Part shown: positions 6,630 to 8,758 of the stretch, piece by piece | Position numbering within the stretch: the first letter of the stretch is position 1 | Layout of the letters: every line of letters starts with the position of its first letter | Assembly (NCBI GenBank): GCA_022710665.1 | Contig: JAKLGN010000045.1 | Span: 1-8,758, forward strand | Direction of reading: 5' to 3' | Length of the DNA: 8,758 nucleotides | Source of the DNA: Methanoregula sp. | GTDB taxonomy: Archaea; Halobacteriota; Methanomicrobia; Methanomicrobiales; Methanospirillaceae | Translations under genes and position numbers: made by a program | Notes under the pieces: generated by a model | What the model saw: only the letters and a program-made list of their open reading frames with translations | The model's database searches: none | Told to the model about the DNA's origin: nothing

Positions 6630-6818
6630 TCACCTGCGAGGGTAAGAGGGTTGCGAAAAAAGTGAACGGGCGGGCGGGGCCCCGTCCCGGCAGACGGTTG
6701 CCGCTGCAGGGTCGGCCGTTGCGGGTATCGTGGATCCGGTGGCAGCCCCCCTGCCAGAGGGATGCCTGGTTGCACGAGGTATTGCCGTCATGAACCGGAT
6801 GGTCCTGTAGTCCGGCAT
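6630..6818 (-). CDS. Candidate small ORF, 62 aa, just upstream of the radical SAM gene
   Basis: ATG 6818 overlaps the stop of the preceding 35-codon frame in a TAATG junction, and its TGA (6632-6630) lies inside the AGGTGA that may serve the radical SAM gene, leaving 13 nt to that start. This is the spacing of a coupled operon. The product would start MPDYRTIRFMTAIPRATRH and continue rich in Ala, Pro, Ser and Arg with a single Cys. I recognise no family. The first 20 residues, and the same frame upstream of the ATG to about 6902, use G/C-rich third positions like real genes here (about three quarters by hand count), while the second half looks like random GC-rich translation. It may be a precursor peptide, part of a frameshifted gene, or chance. 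Confidence 0.22.
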   Translation of the reverse strand: MPDYRTIRFMTAIPRATRHPSGRGAATGSTIPATADPAAATVCRDGAPPARSLFSQPSYPRR

Positions 6819-6941
6819 TATGATACTGAATATCTCCCCGAACTCGTTCTGGAGGCGGGTTGTCCGGATACTCTCACCGGAATAGCTGCCGGCGCAGCCT
6901 TCTCATCAGGCAGGAAAAATCTCATCTCCTTCTGCGTGTGA
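6762..6941 (+). CDS. Candidate small ORF, 59 aa, just upstream of the COG1237-type gene
   Basis: A plus-strand frame from ATG 6762 to TGA 6939-6941 that ends 9 nt before the start of the metallo-beta-lactamase-fold gene, so it could be translationally linked to it. The product has four Cys (4, 8, 34, 58) and a plausible helix around residues 24-33 (YLPELVLEAG) before a small-residue stretch. No family is recognised. A GAGGG touches the ATG with no spacing, so initiation is doubtful, and third-position G/C is only about half by hand count, lower than surrounding genes. It is antisense to the small minus-strand frames at 6630-6925; at most one of these readings is likely to be real. Confidence 0.15.
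   Translation: MPGCTRYCRHEPDGPVVRHYDTEYLPELVLEAGCPDTLTGIAAGAAFSSGRKNLISFCV
6818..6925 (-). CDS. Candidate small ORF, 35 aa, first of a short minus-strand series
   Basis: Reads MRFFLPDEKAAPAAIPVRVS and ends at TAA 6820-6818, which overlaps the ATG of the next frame. GAAGGAG directly abuts the ATG, too close for a normal ribosome site; an in-frame GTG at 6949 would add eight residues (VKYHTQKE) but overlaps the neighbouring gene start on the other strand. The first 20 residues look protein-like. A one-base frame slip after about residue 15 would join it to the open frame that becomes the 62-codon ORF, so it may be the front of a broken gene. No family is recognised. Confidence 0.18.
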   Translation of the reverse strand: MRFFLPDEKAAPAAIPVRVSGQPASRTSSGRYSVS

Positions 6942-6950
6942 TACTTCACT

Positions 6951-7802
6951 ATGACCCCGCGACTCACCCTCACGGTCCTTGTTGATAACACCACCCTGAC
7001 GGACCACGATTACTGTGGTGAGGCCGGGCTCTCATTCCTCCTGGAAACTGCTGGCAGGACGATACTCTTTGATACCGGCCTGTCAGGGTTGTTCCTTGCC
7101 AATGCGGAGAAGATGGGCATCAGTTGTGCGGACCTGGATGTCCTCGTCCTCTCACATGGGCATATCGATCACACGGGAGGGCTTCTTGCCTTCGCCCGTC
7201 ATCGTGACGGCACGACACCGGATGCGCTGAAGCCCCCTCTGCCGGCACTGGTCGCCCACCCCCGCTGCTTCTGGCCAAAGGAAAACGATGGACGGAAGAA
7301 CGGTTCGGCTGTCAGCGGGGAGGAGGTCCGGCGACAGTTTGCGGTGAACCTCTCCGATACACCGGTCTGGATCACGGACGATCTGGTCTTTCTCGGGGAG
7401 ATCCCCCGGCAGTTCGCGTTCGAGCTGGCGGACCCGGGGATGAGGAGAATCACCCTCCCGGATGGCACAACGGAACCTGACCAGCTGCTGGATGATTCCG
7501 CCCTCGCGTATCGTTCACCGGGAGGAATCGTTATCATTACGGGGTGCTCACATGCGGGGATCTGTAACATCACGGACTATGCCAAAAACGTCTGCGGGGA
7601 GCAGAAGGTGAGAGATATCATCGGCGGGCTTCATCTCATCAGGCCGGATGCGGAGCGGATGAAAAAGACCACCGGATACCTTGGCAGTCTGTCCCTGGAA
7701 GCCCTGCATACCTGCCATTGCACCTCTCTCGCGGCGAAGATCGCGCTTGCGGCTGCCTGCCCGGTCCAGGAAGTCGGCGTCGGGATGAAATTATCATGGT
7801 AG
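6951..7802 (+). CDS. Metallo-beta-lactamase-fold protein, COG1237 (dihydropterin RFA-P synthase-like)
   Basis: A 283-residue metallo-hydrolase fold protein. Metal ligands are visible: SHGHIDH gives H69, H71, D73 and H74; GCSHAG gives H201; FDTG (40-43) and the late GGLHL (H228) and HCTS (H256) fit COG1237. The family includes MJ0301, reported to make 7,8-dihydropterin-6-methyl-4-(beta-D-ribofuranosyl)aminobenzene 5'-phosphate, the step joining the pterin and aryl halves of methanopterin. Family members are common as paralogues, so that exact reaction is an inference; a generic hydrolase is possible. Length and motif order are complete. The first conserved strand begins almost at ATG 6951; no clear ribosome site precedes it. 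It is divergent from the radical SAM gene, and the DUF2124-like gene follows 82 nt later, perhaps with its own promoter. Confidence 0.88.
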   Translation: MTPRLTLTVLVDNTTLTDHDYCGEAGLSFLLETAGRTILFDTGLSGLFLANAEKMGISCADLDVLVLSHGHIDHTGGLLAFARHRDGTTPDALKPPLPALVAHPRCFWPKENDGRKNGSAVSGEEVRRQFAVNLSDTPVWITDDLVFLGEIPRQFAFELADPGMRRITLPDGTTEPDQLLDDSALAYRSPGGIVIITGCSHAGICNITDYAKNVCGEQKVRDIIGGLHLIRPDAERMKKTTGYLGSLSLEALHTCHCTSLAAKIALAAACPVQEVGVGMKLSW

Positions 7803-7844
7803 GATTCCTCTCGTACCAGCATAACACCCCCACGCCAGGCACCG

Positions 7845-7860
7845 GGTAATCATTATTACC
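7845..7860 (+). promoter_or_regulatory. Palindrome in the promoter region of the DUF2124-like gene
   Basis: GGTAAT (7845-7850) and ATTACC (7855-7860) are perfect inverted repeats around CATT, flanked by CCGG on the left and CCCGG on the right, which could lengthen the stem with a small bulge. The AT-rich core TAATCATTATTA lies about 27-38 nt before the ATG at 7885 and may itself be the TATA region, so a regulator bound here would block it. It could instead be a terminator of the upstream gene, but there is no T-run after it. Confidence 0.35.
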
Positions 7861-7884
7861 TCCCGGTCAGACTGTTGATCTATC

Positions 7885-8373
7885 ATGGCCACAAAGGAAG
7901 TCTTCCACGGTGTCCCGGGCATCCTGCGACCGTTCAAGGAATTTGTTGAGGCGAAGGGACTGAAAAAGGGCGACCAGATCGTCTATTACGGGGTGCCGGG
8001 GACCTGCACCCCGTTTGTCGAACTTCTTGGGTTCGCGCTCCGCTCCCATGAACTGGAGCAGGTCTTTGTCCCGTTTGTGGATGAAACCCTGGCTAAAAAG
8101 ATCAGCCACGTTGACACTGTCGGCATGCAGGCCCGCATGGGGCCTGTTACGTTAAAACCCAGAGCCATCGTCATCATGGGCGGGCTCTCGATGCCCAACG
8201 TGCCGGTGAAGGCAGAGCAGGTGAAGGCGGTTATTGCAAAACATCCCGGAGCCGTGGTAATCGGCGTCTGCTTCATGCACATGTTCGAGAAGGCCGGGTG
8301 GCTCTCAACCGTGTCCTTCGACTGTCTGATTGATGCAACTATCGATCCCGTGGAAGTTACTATATACCCCTGA
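7885..8373 (+). CDS. DUF2124-like conserved archaeal protein, 162 aa
   Basis: A soluble 162-residue protein I assign to DUF2124, an uncharacterised family of methanogens and related archaea, from memory of its length and features: a GVPGILRPFKEF start, a YYGVPGTCTPFVELLGFA stretch (about 35-52), a GMQARMGP turn, IMGGLSMP (about 97-104) and a late VIGVCFMHMFEK segment. The alternation of hydrophobic strands and helices suggests a Rossmann-like alpha/beta fold. No membrane segment is seen. Cys at 41 and 128 are both near glycine-rich turns and could be functional. The ATG at 7885 has no ribosome site, and AT-rich sequence sits about 30 nt upstream, so a leaderless message is possible. It stands alone and is followed by strong T-runs. 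The function is unknown. Confidence 0.8.
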   Translation: MATKEVFHGVPGILRPFKEFVEAKGLKKGDQIVYYGVPGTCTPFVELLGFALRSHELEQVFVPFVDETLAKKISHVDTVGMQARMGPVTLKPRAIVIMGGLSMPNVPVKAEQVKAVIAKHPGAVVIGVCFMHMFEKAGWLSTVSFDCLIDATIDPVEVTIYP

Positions 8374-8399
8374 TTTTTTAAGGGCAAAGTGTTTTTTTT
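8374..8399 (+). terminator. T-rich terminator after the DUF2124-like gene
   Basis: Six T follow the stop codon directly (8374-8379), and eight more lie at 8392-8399, ahead of a run of A. Paired U-tracts without a stem are the usual archaeal 3'-end signal. Confidence 0.5.
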
Positions 8400-8512
8400 A
8401 AAAAAATTCCAAAATCCAGGAAGGATTTACGAGCGAAAACAAGAAAAATTACCTACCCCAAGTGGAAGACGAAAAAGTTCACCTGCCGATGATCGAAAAA
8501 CGCCGACGCTTC

Positions 8513-8527
8513 CGGGGCTTCGCCCCG
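8513..8527. repeat. GC-rich hairpin, possible dispersed repeat
   Basis: CGGGGC and GCCCCG pair with a TTC loop, inside a GC-rich block (about 8500-8550) that contrasts with A-rich flanks. A very tight GC stem in an AT-rich spacer is typical of dispersed intergenic elements, but only one copy is present here. Confidence 0.3.
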
Positions 8528-8551
8528 CCGCTGCGGCATCCCCCATCCCCT

Positions 8552-8589
8552 CAGTGAAGGAGCCAATATTCCGAAAAAAATCCTCACTG
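8552..8589. other. Imperfect hairpin
   Basis: CAGTGAAGGA (8552-8561) pairs with TCCTCACTG (8581-8589) with one bulged A; the 19-nt loop ends in seven A. It directly follows the GC hairpin, so both may belong to one structured transcript. Confidence 0.3.
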
Positions 8590-8718
8590 CAGAAAAAATA
8601 TCCGTGACTTTTTTAAAAAGAGCCATGACGGAGAATGCTGTATGCATCACCCCCTGGTTCACCGACTCCTATCCGCGTGTGAAGTAACCATGACACCTTC
8701 ACCCTTGCCGCTTGTACA

Positions 8719-8734
8719 GAAACGATAGCGTTTC
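8719..8734. other. Short perfect hairpin
   Basis: GAAACG and CGTTTC form a 6-bp stem around ATAG near the right edge. Its role is not evident. Confidence 0.2.
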
Positions 8735-8758
8735 AAGGGACTTGTGACCCGGTTTTCC

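Larger units (their letters stand above)
8374..8758. other. Non-coding right end with hairpins
   Basis: I find no credible gene in these 385 bases. The open frames here translate A-rich runs and a GC-rich hairpin and show no protein character. Contents: T-runs ending the DUF2124-like gene, a GC-rich hairpin at 8513-8527, an imperfect hairpin at 8552-8589, a 20-codon frame at 8625-8687 with no ribosome site, and a short hairpin at 8719-8734. Confidence 0.55.

Noticed and set aside
6617..6775. N-terminal extension of the radical SAM protein by 53 residues
   Set aside because: The added segment is Pro/Arg/Gly-rich and unlike the family, which begins close to the MKNPFHIMII strand.
6080..6793. 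Plus-strand open frame of 237 codons opposite the radical SAM gene
   Set aside because: Antisense to a clearly conserved domain; composition is typical of a mirrored codon pattern.
6613..6873. Minus-strand frame reading as a His/Cys-rich peptide (three Cys in a CX10C-X10-C-like spacing), an attractive maturase substrate
   Set aside because: There is no ATG, GTG or TTG between the preceding stop and the Cys region, and it overlaps the radical SAM start codon; it could only be made after a frameshift.
8453..8662. Minus-strand 69-codon frame at the right end
   Set aside because: It translates the GC hairpin and poly-A runs; no ribosome site and no protein character.
8625..8687. Plus-strand 20-codon frame starting MTENAVCITPW
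   Set aside because: No ribosome site, and the only TATA-like run is about 10 nt from the ATG, too close to drive it.
8719..8734. Hairpin with GTTTC as a possible CRISPR repeat end
   Set aside because: Only one copy, no regular spacing or second repeat unit, and no cas gene in the window.
1..8758. tRNA, rRNA, insertion sequence or phage genes
   Set aside because: I saw no cloverleaf or rRNA motifs, no transposase or integrase motifs, and no long terminal repeats; a covariance-model scan was not possible here.

Overview
The window looks like chromosomal DNA of a methanogenic archaeon, most likely a Methanomicrobiales member of the Methanoregula/Methanospirillum/Methanosphaerula type. This rests on several protein families I know mainly from methanogens (DUF2193-, DUF2180- and DUF2124-like proteins, and a metallo-beta-lactamase-fold protein of the methanopterin-associated COG1237 type). 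It also rests on archaeal signals: GGTGA/GGAGGT ribosome sites, AT-rich TATA-like boxes about 25 nt ahead of starts, and T-rich ends. A ruvC-ruvA-ruvB cluster, bacterial in origin, also fits, because I recall it from this archaeal order and few other archaea. The DNA is moderately GC-rich, with G/C favoured at third codon positions.

Layout: (1) 1-1705, minus strand: a 499-residue DUF2193-like protein followed 27 nt later by a Cys-rich DUF2180-like zinc protein that runs off the left edge. (2) 1706-2077: a divergent control region with a doubtful 94-codon ORF. (3) 2078-4156, plus strand: a compact ruvC-ruvA-ruvB operon encoding the bacterial Holliday-junction resolvasome, with all key catalytic residues present, ended by a hairpin plus T-tract. 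(4) 4372-4713, minus: a four-helix small membrane protein (DUF3147/GlpM-like). (5) 4714-5042: non-coding, with two adjacent hairpins. (6) 5043-5318, plus: acylphosphatase. (7) 5465-6616, minus: a radical SAM/SPASM protein resembling peptide or sulfatase maturases. (8) 6617-6950: an unresolved stretch between divergent genes, with overlapping small ORFs on both strands. (9) 6951-7802, plus: COG1237 metallo-beta-lactamase-fold protein. (10) 7885-8373, plus: DUF2124-like protein with a palindrome in its promoter region, then a T-rich end. (11) 8374-8758: non-coding DNA with several hairpins, possibly a dispersed repeat or small RNA.

Only the ruv genes form an obvious functional unit: RuvA and RuvB form the branch-migration motor and RuvC cuts the junction. 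The DUF2193/DUF2180 pair is a probable operon of unknown role. The radical SAM protein lacks a clear substrate; the most intriguing open question is whether the short coupled reading frames just upstream encode one, or are remains of a frameshifted gene. No tRNA, rRNA, CRISPR array, transposase or phage gene was seen.
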